Source: Acanthosoma haemorrhoidale
Lineage: Eukaryota > Arthropoda > Insecta > Hemiptera > Acanthosomatidae
Assembly (NCBI GenBank): GCA_930367205.1
Contig: OV884011.1
Coordinates: forward strand, 143,031,937 to 143,095,936
Direction: 5' to 3'
DNA: 64,000 bases
Shown: positions 1 to 10,190 of the stretch, piece by piece
Layout: each line of letters opens with the position of its first letter
Position numbering within the stretch: position 1 is the first letter of the stretch
Made by a program: the position numbers and the translations under genes
The notes under the pieces: generated by a model
Database searches by the model: none
What the model saw: only the letters and a program-made list of their open reading frames with translations
What the model was told of the DNA's origin: nothing

Positions 1-481
1 GGTTCTTACCATTTGAAATACTGTTTGGACTTCATGGGCGTAGCCAGGACAATTAAAGTCAATTTCCTTACTCCTGCACACATCTCATCGGGTTTTAGTT
101 GTCTATACGTTTGCCAGATATATGTTTTTTTGTTTTTTTTTAACCTTGGACCACATTTGATAAAGTTATGTTGTGTTTATATGGCTGTAAGACGGTGTTA
201 TTCTGCTCTAGGTGAGCAGGAAATTATTATGTCAGAAATGTATTAGCATAAGTGTTAAGTTTCAGTCCCTGACAGATGATCGGGGGGGGGGGGGGTTAAA
301 GCTAGAGGCAAGTTTATGTTTTAAACTAATACGATCATGAGATGTAAACAACCCATGATCCGACGTACGAGTATGTCGGATTACTAGAGGCAATAAAGCA
401 GTCTCTTTACAGAAGTTCGAGATTGTCGTTCATTTCCCTCTTTCATATTTTTTTTCGAAGCTGATCCGCCGACGATTAACT
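1..481 (+). mobile_element. Gypsy-like LTR retrotransposon G1, copy C: 3' end
   Basis: The window opens inside the 3' non-coding part of a plus-strand LTR element. Positions 1-280 resemble the reverse complement of about 21,715-21,965 in copy B, sharing for example the stretch around the 'cataagtgttaagtttcag' motif. A G-run at 282-294 occupies the polypurine-tract position and is followed by the 3' LTR. The element appears to end at 481, where a TA-alternating stretch begins. No coding sequence of this copy is in the window. The 77-codon open frame at 13-246 lies in this non-coding region and is not considered a gene. Confidence 0.75.
294..481 (+). repeat. 3' LTR of G1 copy C
   Basis: About 188 bp, matching the LTR of copy B (26,236-26,417, opposite strand). 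The family LTR starts AGTTAAAGC and ends GACGATTAACT, so its ends are short inverted repeats (AGTTAA/TTAACT), as in Gypsy-lineage elements. Here the first bases have decayed to GGTTAAAG. An AATAAAG polyadenylation signal lies near 392. The flank is TATATATATA; many Gypsy-lineage elements target such alternating sequence, but I cannot verify a duplication because the 5' end is outside the window. Confidence 0.75.
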
Positions 482-2099
482 TATATATATATATGTAAGT
501 TTGAACGTTACCACCAAACTTTGGCACATATACTAGAGGTCCCGACAGAGCTCGCTAGGATTGAATGATACTCCCAGGTTGTAACCTCCTGAATATGGGT
601 ACTCTTGTTAAGACAATGGTCAACACTTATTTTCGACAATTGTATTGATTCAGGTTAGTTATCATTTTTTTTTGTTTATTGTAATATTTGTAGCGCTAGC
701 TAATGTGTACATATGTTTAATATTACAGTTCTAAACTACATTTGCAAGTGTTCGATTTATAACCAGAGAACCTCCACCTCCTTTAAGTTTCTGAATTCGA
801 AACTTACATATATATATATGGATGAAGTAAATAATGAAATGAAAACTAAACTAAAACCCAATATATGGTAAACACTAATTAAGCAATCAAAATACAAAAA
901 TAAATTTCAAAATAAAGATATATCTACGTGCGTAATACCCAACCTCGTACTTCTACTCACTCGGGATAATAGTTAGACCCCAGTTTGAAGAATTAAATAA
1001 TGAAACAAAAAAAAAATTACCTTTACCCCAAGAGGGGTTGATGCACAACGAAGTATTGAAATGGTTTTGTTCTTACCAAATAAGCATGGAGCTTCACCCA
1101 TGAGCTTTCATTCATGAAAAATTTATAAAAGTTATAGTCACAATTTACGATATAAAAATATAACTATTTAAGTAAATACCTATTGAAACCATAAATAAAA
1201 GATGGTTAATGTTATGTACATAAAGAATAGAATTTGTGTGAAATTTTCAAAAAAACATAGGAAATCCACCAGCCCTTACCACCCTACAAGTCTGTCTTGT
1301 ACTATGAACCTATAAAGGAATGGCTAAAATGGAATCATTGGGGGGTAAATCGAGCACGCTTGTAGATAAAGCTTAGAAATTATTATTTTTAATAACAATA
1401 TGTGTATTATAAAACTGTATATTGTCTTTCCACAACTTATAACTTCATATTCGATAAAGCTATCTTCTTCAGTTATCTCTACAATAAAATAAAAAGTCAA
1501 ATGATAAGATATTTTACCTGCTAATATGGAGGCAAACTAATTACTAATTCTCATACGTAACAAGGGTTACTTATTTTGAAATCGTCCATGTATTCTACTA
1601 CAATTAAAAATCTTTATAATTCAAACACACACTGCTAACTGAGGTTAGAGCACTTGAAAGTGCTATTACATTAAGCGGGTTGTGGAAATAAACCGTTTTA
1701 TAATCATACCATTCCACAATCCGGTAGTTTTATTTTTTTTTTAACATTTTTATTACTAGCAAATATGTCAAGGTTCTCAAGTTCTAGCATTTTAAAGCTT
1801 TTGTCATCTATATTGGCGTGGAATCGCATTATTATATAAGTAACATTAATCTCCATTAATTTTGCTTATTTACATTTTTACTGGTTAATGGTTGTAGCAT
1901 AATTGACATGCCCTAAGAAAGAGAGTTGCAGAAGTAATTTTTTTTTTAAGAATTAAAAACATTTTGTTTCATTTAAAATATAAATTACATTCTAAAAATT
2001 GTTCATTAAAACAAACGTAATTCGAAAGGTTTATGTACAAGATTAGCCTAATATTATCGGCGACCCAATGTTTGCATGGGCTATACAAACAAACAAACT
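482..2099. other. AT-rich DNA, no gene recognised
   Basis: Contains short (TA)n tracts near 482-495 and 808-818 and an imperfect inverted repeat at about 1,678-1,724 with arms around TTGTGGAA/TTCCACAA. No open frame of note, no RNA gene and no recognised TE protein. Confidence 0.5.
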
Positions 2100-2530
2100 T
2101 CTCTCGCCCTATGAGCAAGGACAAAAACGGCCTCACTGAATGCAAAACGTCTCCGGATAATCATAGGCCGTGGCCCTTCTGTATCAAGTCTATAGGGGGG
2201 AATTAATCCGCCCTCTTACAATTTCCACAGCGGTCCGACATTGGAGGTGGAGAAAGCACATTATAATTTATGTCAGGCTAATGAGTTTGCAGAGAAGGCA
2301 GCTGACAAAAGAAGCAGAAGGGGCAGATGCCTGACCACACCCCCTCCCCTCAACGGCCCATGAATTACAAACGGGATAATTTGTTTATTAGCAGTTTCCA
2401 TAGGAGGCTCCTTCAATGGCTTCCTACTGTTGGCCCTTCCCCGTGAATCTTTTATAGTCACCCTCGTGTCTCGTCTTTTTATGCCTCCGCGGTCTTCCTC
2501 CGGGTGTGTATTTCCGGGAGTGTATCTCCG
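2100..2530. other. GC-richer non-coding island (candidate cis-regulatory)
   Basis: Clearly more GC-rich and of higher complexity than its AT-rich surroundings, and not repeated elsewhere in the window. Contains homeodomain-like AT cores (ATAATTTATG near 2,262; TTTATTAGC near 2,383; TTTTATAGTC near 2,450) between GC-rich blocks. The 62-codon minus-strand frame at 2,273-2,461 has no recognisable domain and I do not treat it as a gene. The regulatory call is inference; an unrecognised old repeat is the alternative. Confidence 0.3.
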
Positions 2531-3778
2531 GGTGCTGGTTGGATGAAGTGAATGGTACTTAATTTTAGTATTTTATTCAGGAAAAAAAATCGATGCATCG
2601 TTTCCATTCGCTGCTTCACTTAAACTCAAGCAGTGATATTTGTAATGTAAACAGGAAATATTTATACTAAAATCTGTATTTTTGGTGGTATTTAAGAGTG
2701 AATGTATTTATATACAACTAATTACAGTATAGCTTCCAAAAAAATTATTTAGTTATTTAAGTATTGTTTTTTTATTATATGTAGGTTATTCTGGCATATG
2801 TTACACATGCTGTTATAAGCTTAATCAATATTGCCTATTCAAGTTCTTATGGAATCTGCACTACATATATACTTTGAGAAATAACCTTTACTCTATTGGT
2901 GCAGCATACTTATGAACACACAGGACCAAACCTTGCTTAAATTTAATAAAAAACTGATCATCGGCAATTCGGAGAGTTATCTTTGGAGTTTAAAAATCAA
3001 CTCGCTACTAAACGCATATTTTACTTAAAAACCGATGCCAGATAAACAAATTTATCGTGATATAGCATATTCTTTCTGCATGCAGGATTTAAATTCTAAA
3101 CGTTAATTCACAAGTCCTAAATCTGGTTTGAACCTGGTCCAAGTGTAGAGCTTATTAGCCTGATAATTTGTAGCATTTTATATCCCCTGCCATGCAATAA
3201 TAAGAATTTAGATTCATGTATCTCAAAACTGCTATAAATATAAAGAATACCCGGTTAGGGTCATTCAAAAACCTCCTTGTCATTGTTAACTACAAACAAA
3301 TCTTTGGTGTATTTTTCTAAGTTAGTAAAAGCCTAAAAACTAGGTTTCATTATTGGAGATTGATTATGTAATTTGACGTAATACATCATACTAATATTGG
3401 TTTAGTTCTTACTAGGTGATGGACCTTTCCATGTTATTTTATTTCCATGTTATATTATTACATGTTATTTTATTTCCATGTCATTTTATTTCCACGTTAT
3501 TTTATTTTTCCCCTATTCCTCTTTTCAAATTTTGAGAGCTTTTTAAAAAAAAAAAAAAAAAAAAGGTGAAGGACCTCTTCGAATCCAAGCATAAAACTGG
3601 TACTATTTCCCAATAAAGTACCGCTCCAACAAAAAAACACCCAACAAGGACATGTAAATTATGTTACAAACACAAAAAAAAAAAAGGACGAAGGAATGCA
3701 TGGAGTGTAAAGTAGCCTTACATCTGCCAGAGTGTTTGCTGAAGCACATTACGGTGCAGGATTATTCATTTTTAGATT
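2531..3778. other. AT-rich DNA with short repeats
   Basis: Holds a degenerate tandem repeat of about 18 bp at 3,427-3,512 (listed separately), an A-run at 3,545-3,564 and another near 3,676. No gene recognised. Confidence 0.5.
3427..3512 (+). repeat. Minisatellite-like tandem repeat, unit about 18 bp
   Basis: Four to five imperfect copies of a unit close to CCATGTTATTTTATTT, with single-base changes and small length differences between copies. It lies just upstream of an A-run. Confidence 0.7.
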
Positions 3779-3990
3779 TGTGAAGCAGCTGATGGGCGAA
3801 CGTGAGAGACTTCCCAAGACTTCCTCTTGCACATGTGAGGGAGGTGACAGCCATGTGCCAGATTTGGGAATTCTCTAGGCTGTTTGTAAATGTATGAATG
3901 AGCGAGTGTATGAAAATTATAAATATGGTATAAATGAGAAAATTGACCATAATTACTTACTGCCCAATAAGGCAGATTGTAATTTTATCA
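3779..3990 (+). mobile_element. 5'-truncated JK1 LINE tail (copy 1)
   Basis: Matches the 3' end of the long JK1 element at 59,030-59,252. It runs from the CTTCCCAAGACT block through GGGAGGTGACA, the repeated TGAATGAGCGAGTG motif, and ends in GGCAGATTGTAATTTTATCA. A strongly 5'-truncated copy is the usual product of target-primed reverse transcription. The minus-strand open frame at 3,762-3,950 is a shadow. It could instead be a SINE sharing the LINE tail, but the 59-kb copy joins the same sequence directly to LINE coding sequence. Confidence 0.75.
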
Positions 3991-6900
3991 CGTTAAAGAT
4001 TTTGATATATCCAAATATTGATTCAAGGTGAGCATTTCTAATTAAATTTTTGATTCCCATTTATTATTTCTCGGCGTTAAATATCATAAGAATATAAATT
4101 ATAATAAAATATTCTTTATTTTTAATTATACTTGTTCGGGCCCTTAGGCAGTAAATAAGTTTTTATTAAACTTAATATTTTGTTTGAGAGGATTTTTTTT
4201 ATAATCGTAATTATTTTTAAATTATAAATTTATTTTCTTTCCTTTTCTGATTGTTTCGGCTGGAGACAATTAGTATGTAAATATTGTGTACATCGACAGA
4301 CAGAGGAGATAGTTCGAAGGATTATACAGCTCGAGGAAGTAAATAAACACGTCTTTGCGTATTAGAGGACAAGGCTTTAGGCCTGAGCCTGGTTTTTAGT
4401 CAGTGATGAAGTTAACTCCATACCGGCCTGTTCCCCTGCGAACACGAACTCGCTGTTGCTACAACTGAACTTCTCGGCCTATCTGCCTGTTTATCTCTCC
4501 ATACACATCACCACCCTGTGGTTGACTATCCGAAGATCACCGTCCTGCGGCTGCCTATCCGAACATCCAGCGTATTGTGACTATAAACTTTTTCGTAATT
4601 TTTATACGTTAATTATACTAACAATTATTTATACTGGTATTCAGGCCTGATTAAGTTGCTGATCAGTAATTTTTTTTTGTTTTTTTAAAATTAAATGAAT
4701 TGTTATTTCTTTAATATTTTTGACTTTGTTTATTGTATATGCCTTATTGTTGGCAAGTTTGTGAGCTAGCCGACACAATCAAACCTCTAGCCTTTATCTA
4801 GAAATAGAAAAATATATTATAAATTACATATATATAATTTATAATATGTTTTTCTTATACATATATGAGGAAAAAATTAAAAGGCTGTATCTCAGGTATT
4901 ACATTTTCACTCGTATTGGAAATGTTCTCAAGCATCACGCTGGCCTATTTAGCGCGCGTTATCTCCTACCGCTTGGGCCCGGAGTTTGTCGAGCTAAATG
5001 GTACAGCAAGGGGTTGATATTTAATTCGTTTTTAGTTATTTTTGCTACGTTATGATTTTTTTCCTTAGGATTGACATTAGTTATCGAAATTGCTCGCTGT
5101 TAAATAAAGAACATTCTGTATTTTACCCCAAAGTTAACCCACTGTTTCCATAATCATTCTCTACCTCATACGTAGACAGTAAAGTACTTTGTGGCAACCT
5201 TAATAAGCGACTTACATGGAACCCTATGATCACAGGTACCTTTGGGAACGACACTTTGGACGTACCCTTCTTTATTAAGACTTATTGTCACAGAGTAAAG
5301 ATTGACAACGGAAAAGCCAGGGAACAGGGACATGGAAGGAGATTTAAATCAGTCAACTCTACATCTATTAATCACTAACTACCTATGCCTGATAAACTTC
5401 TTTGCATACTAGGTCAAAATATAGAAAACTTACCTTACAAACCTCAGGCAGATGCCTCAGAGAGAAATTAAATCAGAGGTAGTATGTTAGCGTTCATCTT
5501 TCCCACCAAGAGACATAACTGAATATTTATTTTTTCTGCACGGCAGTAATGATATTTTTTGTGGTGCCATCACACTCACTGGTCGTTTTGACACATGGAC
5601 AGTTTTGATTCAAACATATTATGCAAAAAAATGTCAAATAAAATTACACAGAAAGCCATAATTTGTTGACAACTTTATCATCATATATGCTATTATTAGC
5701 AATAGGCTGCTAATGCTACACCTCACTATAAGGTTTTAACCTTTATGAGAAATAAATCATGGAATGGTTATTAAAAATAAAATACTTGTGGGATACCCTT
5801 TCCACAGCATTCAAATTATTCTACCCACATTGAAAATACCTTGTTAATATCTTAGAGTCATAGCTTACAGGCACAGAGGATCTGATAAAAGCTAAAAGCT
5901 AGCAATTACCCGCGCCAACGTTATATAATTTACCTAGGGGAGCCTGTACAAAGTGTGTAATTACCGCTGGGTCACCGTATTTCTTTCATAGCCAACCGTC
6001 TAATGACCACTGGAATGGCTTATTTAGGAAGCCTGTGCGAGGCTTAGGGGCTTAGCCGGGAGGGGGGCTTTATCTCGCGTGACTATCGCGCAGTAGTTGA
6101 AAAAAAAAACATAAGCACTTATTTTTATCCTAAGGGTCTTTTTGTAAAGGAAGCACAGTCACTTCCTCCCTGTAGATCAAAACGACTAGATGTGATCTAT
6201 GTATGTTTTGTCACTCGCATTTCAATTACAGTTATTAAAACCCATTTGGACTTACGAACTAGAACTGTGGGGTCTAGCCAATATCAAACGAATTCAAACT
6301 TCCAATCCAAAGTCGTCATAACGCTCCCTTCTTCATCACACACTCATCACAACATGATGTACTAAATTCAGTGAAAACTTATCCACGTATACAAATTCTA
6401 TGCAGCAGCACTCATCCATACAATCCTCTTCATCATCTCAATTAGTGGTGGTCAAGCGATCTATTGTAAATAGATAATTATGTCATAGTGTCCGGTCACT
6501 GCTTACTCCCCACTCATATCTGGAGCATCTGTGGTTCTCTTTCCCTTTTCCTGTTCTTCACCACACAGAAAAGGTATCGGAGAATGAGGTGGGAGAAGCT
6601 ACAATTATTAAGGTATTCATATTTTATAAATGGTGGTATGAGTGTGAACTGTACATACTAATTGAGTATACTATCGTTTAAGGAGCTATTTAGCTCTTAA
6701 ATTCTAATTATTACAGTTAATAAGCAAATTGTAATTTTACAAAAAAAATTTCCTAAAAAAAAAACAATATATATTTTTAAATTTGACCGTGTATGGGAAT
6801 ACAGGATGGATAAGTAAAATGGCGGCAGTTCTATTTTCAGCAAGGAAAAGCTATTTATTTATAAAAACCCTTGGTTAGTTGCGTGGTTCAAAAAAGTTCT

Positions 6901-7231
6901 GAAAAAACACTCTGCTTCAGAAAAAAATTAATAAATTTGGTAATTGGAAAGTACATTATTGTTAACCTTTTTTTAATATTGTATCAGTGGGGATGAAGCA
7001 TGCATAGTTCTCCTCGAACTTGTCTAAATGTTGTGCAATCTTAAACAATATGATTAACTAATATGATTCATTAGAAAAAAATATTTTATCGTTGAACAAA
7101 AAAATTCTCTAAAATGTTAACTGAATCGATTAAAAAAATAATAATATAAACCTCCAGTGAAGGTGTTATTGAAATACTACTAGGTCTGTATCTACTAGAT
7201 GTTTATCATACATAGGGTTCGGGTCATCGTT
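3991..7231. other. AT-rich DNA with two GC-richer patches
   Basis: Mostly AT-rich. Patches at about 4,290-4,600 and 5,900-6,090 are more complex but show no recognisable product. A plus-strand frame at 4,846-5,055 (69 codons) and one at 4,456-4,650 carry no domain I recognise. A possible LINE remnant at 5,160-5,235 is listed separately. Confidence 0.45.
5160..5235 (+). pseudogene. Possible Jockey-type reverse transcriptase remnant
   Basis: One frame reads SKVLCGNLNKRLTWNP, resembling the post-palm segment seen on the minus strand at 61,990-62,080 (VRYLGFHLDKRLTWNP), with KRLTWNP identical. No supporting LINE sequence was recognised on either side, so this may be a tiny relic or chance. Confidence 0.3.
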
Positions 7232-7675
7232 AGTTATATAATGCTTATTGTTTACGCCATTTGCGTAAAATTAATTTCATTTTAATTTGAATTTGCTATT
7301 CAATAAGTAATTACCCGAAACCATTCGGTATTTCAGTGAATCACAGACGCTGGCGCTGCCTGCCGGCTCGATCAGAGCTTTTCCCCCCACTTTTGTCTCT
7401 CAACTGGCAACTTCATGTTCACTATAGCGTCCTTTTTTGTCTTCAACAGTTGTCATTTTTCACACTGTTTTTCAAGCGTATTCTCAACGCCATTATCTTT
7501 ATTTAGTCATTATTCAATTCACTATTACGCAGTCTTGGAGAGGCAACATTTCAGATTAAACGCAGACAGCTATTGGATGAATCGGGACTTGGATAAATCT
7601 GGAGTTTGGGCCCAAATCTCTAGGTTGTCGGAGTTCAAGAAGGGAGATTCGCACGCTGTCGTCACATCGCAGCAG

Positions 7676-7746
7676 GTAGGAATTTACATTACTGTGTTTA
7701 CATTTGATATTGTCATTTCTCTAAAGAGACTCTCAAATAATTACAG
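7676..7746 (+). other. Intron-like segment
   Basis: CAGCAG/GTAGGAATT at the 5' side and AATAATTACAG/TCC at the 3' side bound 71 nt with canonical GT...AG ends. The upstream sequence 7,385-7,675 is less AT-rich and open in one frame from 7,415. If real, the exon downstream would enter the 91-bp repeat next to the BEL/Pao pol fragment. Neither exon product is recognised. Confidence 0.3.
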
Positions 7747-7754
7747 TCCACTTA

Positions 7755-7846
7755 AAACTCAAACGTATAGCTAATTATCCCCAGGCTAATTAGTTTCTCG
7801 AATTAGTCGCCTCGTTTGCCGGTTGCGATTTCAACTGGTGAAATTT
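7755..7846 (+). repeat. Left copy of about 91-bp direct repeat flanking BEL/Pao fragment
   Basis: Begins AAACTCAAACGTATAGC and ends CAACTGGTGAAATTT. The same sequence recurs with a few substitutions at 9,512-9,604. The pair encloses the BEL/Pao coding fragment. It may be a remnant of the element's own terminal or untranslated repeat, or the product of a rearrangement. Confidence 0.85.
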
Positions 7847-9528
7847 TGGCTTTAGGCGGTTTCCAGCTAAGCAAATTGTCATCCAGCCATCCTGAGCTTC
7901 TGCATACTTTGCTTCATGACTATTTGGAATGCCCACTTCTGTTTTCAGACCCCGATCGGACTCTCAAAATTCTGGGTCTTAATTGGGAGCCTTCGTCCGA
8001 CTCATTTATTTTCCGTATCACCCCCTTCGATGGAACCTGTACAAAGCGTTCCTTACTTTCATACATTGCGCGAATTTTCGACCCTAATGGGTTTGGAGCT
8101 CCAGTCACATTTGCATTAAAAGCTATGCTACAACAATTATGGTTGTCTGGCCTTACGTGGGATGAACCCATCAATCAGACACTTCAACAATCGTGGTCTC
8201 GTCTCGTTCACAACATGAGCACTCTTGGTAACCTTCGTATACCACGACATATCGTACAACCTAATGACGCTTCATTAAGCCTTATCGGCTTCGCCGACGC
8301 ATCTCAACTCGGCTATGCTGCCGTAGTTTACTTATGTTCAGAAACCGCTCATTCTCGCGTCAGTACTCTCTGGAAGGCCAAAACTCGTGTAGCTCCTCTC
8401 AAAACATTGTCAATTCCTCGCTTGGAGTTATGTGCAGCTCTGCTGCTGTCCGAGCTTATTTGCTCATTGCTGACATTTTCTTATCCTTCCCCTTTGCAGA
8501 CCGTCCGTCTATTTTCGGATTCTCAGATCGTACCCTCGTGGATCAACACTTCCCCACATTTTTTAAAAACCTTTATTGCTCATCGCATTTCCCGCGTAAA
8601 TGAAATTCCATTTTCTAATCGCTCTTGGTCGCATGTATCTTCCGACCAGAACCCTGCTGACTTGGCCTCAAGAGGTCTTACAGCTGAGCAATTTGTCACT
8701 CCTGACTCTCAAACATTGTGGTATTCTGGCCCTGAATTCGCCAATCAACCTCAAATTCTATGGCCTGACGCCTTTGAACCATCCTCAGCTCACACTGAGC
8801 AGCTGCCTGAGTTACGCAATACCAATCCCGTCTCATTGATGGCAGTCTCATCCAGCAATTTCCTGCACGATTTGCTTACCCGATTTTCGTCATTAAATAG
8901 AGCACGTCGAGTCCTGGGTTGGATCTTGCGTTTCTCAACCAACGCTCGCATTGCAGCATCAGCGCATCGAACTCGAACGGGTGACCTTACGGTTTCCGAG
9001 TTACAAGCTGCCATGCAATATTATGTCACTTCCACTCAATCCATCCATTTCTCAGCCGAGATAGCTCGTATTCAGACCCAACAAAACACCAAGTCATTGC
9101 AAACATTAACCCCTTTTCTGGATCAAGCCGGTGTTCTTAGGGTGGGCGGTAGACTTTCGCGTTCTCAGTTGCGTTATCCAGCTCAACACCCAATATTGCT
9201 GCCCAAACGAGCTCATTTGTCATATCTGATAGCACGTCATGCTCACTTGACATGCCTTCATGCTGGTCCTACCACTTGTATGGCGCACATTCGATCCGAA
9301 TATTGGATCCTATCTTTGCGCAGTTTGATTCGTTCGGTAATTTCATCATGCCGCACATGTAAATTGTTCAGAGCGCGTTCGCCTCAACCATTGATGTCAG
9401 ATCTTCCGTCGGTCCGCCTGACACCAGGCCGTCCCTTTATCAACACGGGCGTCGATTATGATGGCCCTTTAAACGTCAAGTCTTCTCGACTGCGTAAGGC
9501 CCCCATTACCAAAAACTCAAACGTATAG
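7816..9528 (+). CDS. pol: BEL/Pao retrotransposon Pol fragment (RT end, RNase H, integrase start)
   Basis: A 570-codon uninterrupted frame; the first and last few codons lie in the flanking direct repeats, so the pol-derived part is about 7,846-9,511. It starts in the distal part of reverse transcriptase (LALGGFQLSKLSSSHPELL). A Pao-type connection region follows, then an RNase H with GFADAS near residue 158, PRLELCAALL near 200, FSDSQ near 233 and SSDQNPADLASRG near 274. These supply the expected acidic residues. An integrase HHCC zinc-binding domain lies near 457-515 (HLTCLHAGPTT, then SSCRTCK). The frame enters the integrase core at TGVDYDGPL near 550 and is cut off. The RT catalytic palm, gag, protease and most of the integrase are missing. 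The lack of stops over 1.7 kb suggests recent insertion. The ATG at 7,816 is not the native start. Confidence 0.9.
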   Translation: MPVAISTGEILALGGFQLSKLSSSHPELLHTLLHDYLECPLLFSDPDRTLKILGLNWEPSSDSFIFRITPFDGTCTKRSLLSYIARIFDPNGFGAPVTFALKAMLQQLWLSGLTWDEPINQTLQQSWSRLVHNMSTLGNLRIPRHIVQPNDASLSLIGFADASQLGYAAVVYLCSETAHSRVSTLWKAKTRVAPLKTLSIPRLELCAALLLSELICSLLTFSYPSPLQTVRLFSDSQIVPSWINTSPHFLKTFIAHRISRVNEIPFSNRSWSHVSSDQNPADLASRGLTAEQFVTPDSQTLWYSGPEFANQPQILWPDAFEPSSAHTEQLPELRNTNPVSLMAVSSSNFLHDLLTRFSSLNRARRVLGWILRFSTNARIAASAHRTRTGDLTVSELQAAMQYYVTSTQSIHFSAEIARIQTQQNTKSLQTLTPFLDQAGVLRVGGRLSRSQLRYPAQHPILLPKRAHLSYLIARHAHLTCLHAGPTTCMAHIRSEYWILSLRSLIRSVISSCRTCKLFRARSPQPLMSDLPSVRLTPGRPFINTGVDYDGPLNVKSSRLRKAPITKNSNV

Positions 9529-9604
9529 CTAATTATCCCCAGGCTAATTAGTTTCTCGAATCAATCACCTCGTTTGCCGGTTGCGATTTCAACTGGTGAA
9601 ATTT
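9512..9604 (+). repeat. Right copy of about 91-bp direct repeat
   Basis: Near-identical to 7,755-7,846, with differences around GAATCAATCACC versus GAATTAGTCGCC. It begins directly after the truncated integrase core. It is followed by a G2 LTR-like fragment. Confidence 0.85.
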
Positions 9605-9700
9605 CAAACACTTATATTATATATAATGCTAGTAAGCCCTTTCTACTGTATACCTGCCTCGTGACTTCATGGAAGTCACTGATGGTTCCTGTCCATAATT
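9605..9700 (+). repeat. G2 LTR fragment
   Basis: TATATAATGCTAGTAAGCC, then CCTCGTGACTTCATGGAAG and TCACTGAT match the 5' LTR of the G2 element at about 11,915-12,012. Only this part of the LTR is present. Confidence 0.65.
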
Positions 9701-9889
9701 AGATGTCATCGGAGTAAATCATCTTCCATTCTGCACTCGTTCAAAATACGAAATATTCCAATGAGTTTTTATATTATTATGAGCCAGTTATGAAAATAGA
9801 CAATTACACATGCTTAAACATAAATACAAGTGAAAAAACCACAGACTTTACGTATAACCTAAGGATCATCGAGCTCGCCTTTTATCGTT

Positions 9890-10190
9890 AGTTATATAAT
9901 ACTAATTTTTAGCTGAAAAATGTACTTCAGTCGAGACATATGGTATCCCTTTCCTTTGTCTTTTACAGTCCCCTCCTAGCCCTCAGACTACTTGCTTCCA
10001 GCAAAGACACCTTCAACACTTGTGCTTTAGCCTTAGCCAAAGAATGTCCTAGTGCTGTAATTGATTGATATTTGTATATATACCAGTGTTTTGATTGTTA
10101 TTCATAATAAAGTTTTTTAAAAGACTCTCCTCAAACAAGATTATTTAACTGGCGCACCGAACAGGCACCTGGCAGTATACTCAGTAATTT
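9890..10190 (+). mobile_element. G2 LTR plus primer-binding site, rest lost
   Basis: Starts AGTTATATAATAC like the G2 5' LTR. It carries the TATATACCAGTGTTTTG and AATAAAG (polyadenylation) segments and ends TTATTTAACT at 10,150. The primer-binding site TGGCGCACCGAACAGGCAC follows, then the leader GGCAGTATACTCAGTAA, until similarity to the 12.3-kb copy stops near 10,190. The PBS is closest to those complementary to tRNA-Lys but is not a perfect match. Confidence 0.7.

Noticed and set aside
3427..3512. Regular repeat considered as a CRISPR-like array
   Set aside because: Units are directly tandem without unique spacers and the sequence is eukaryotic; it is a minisatellite.
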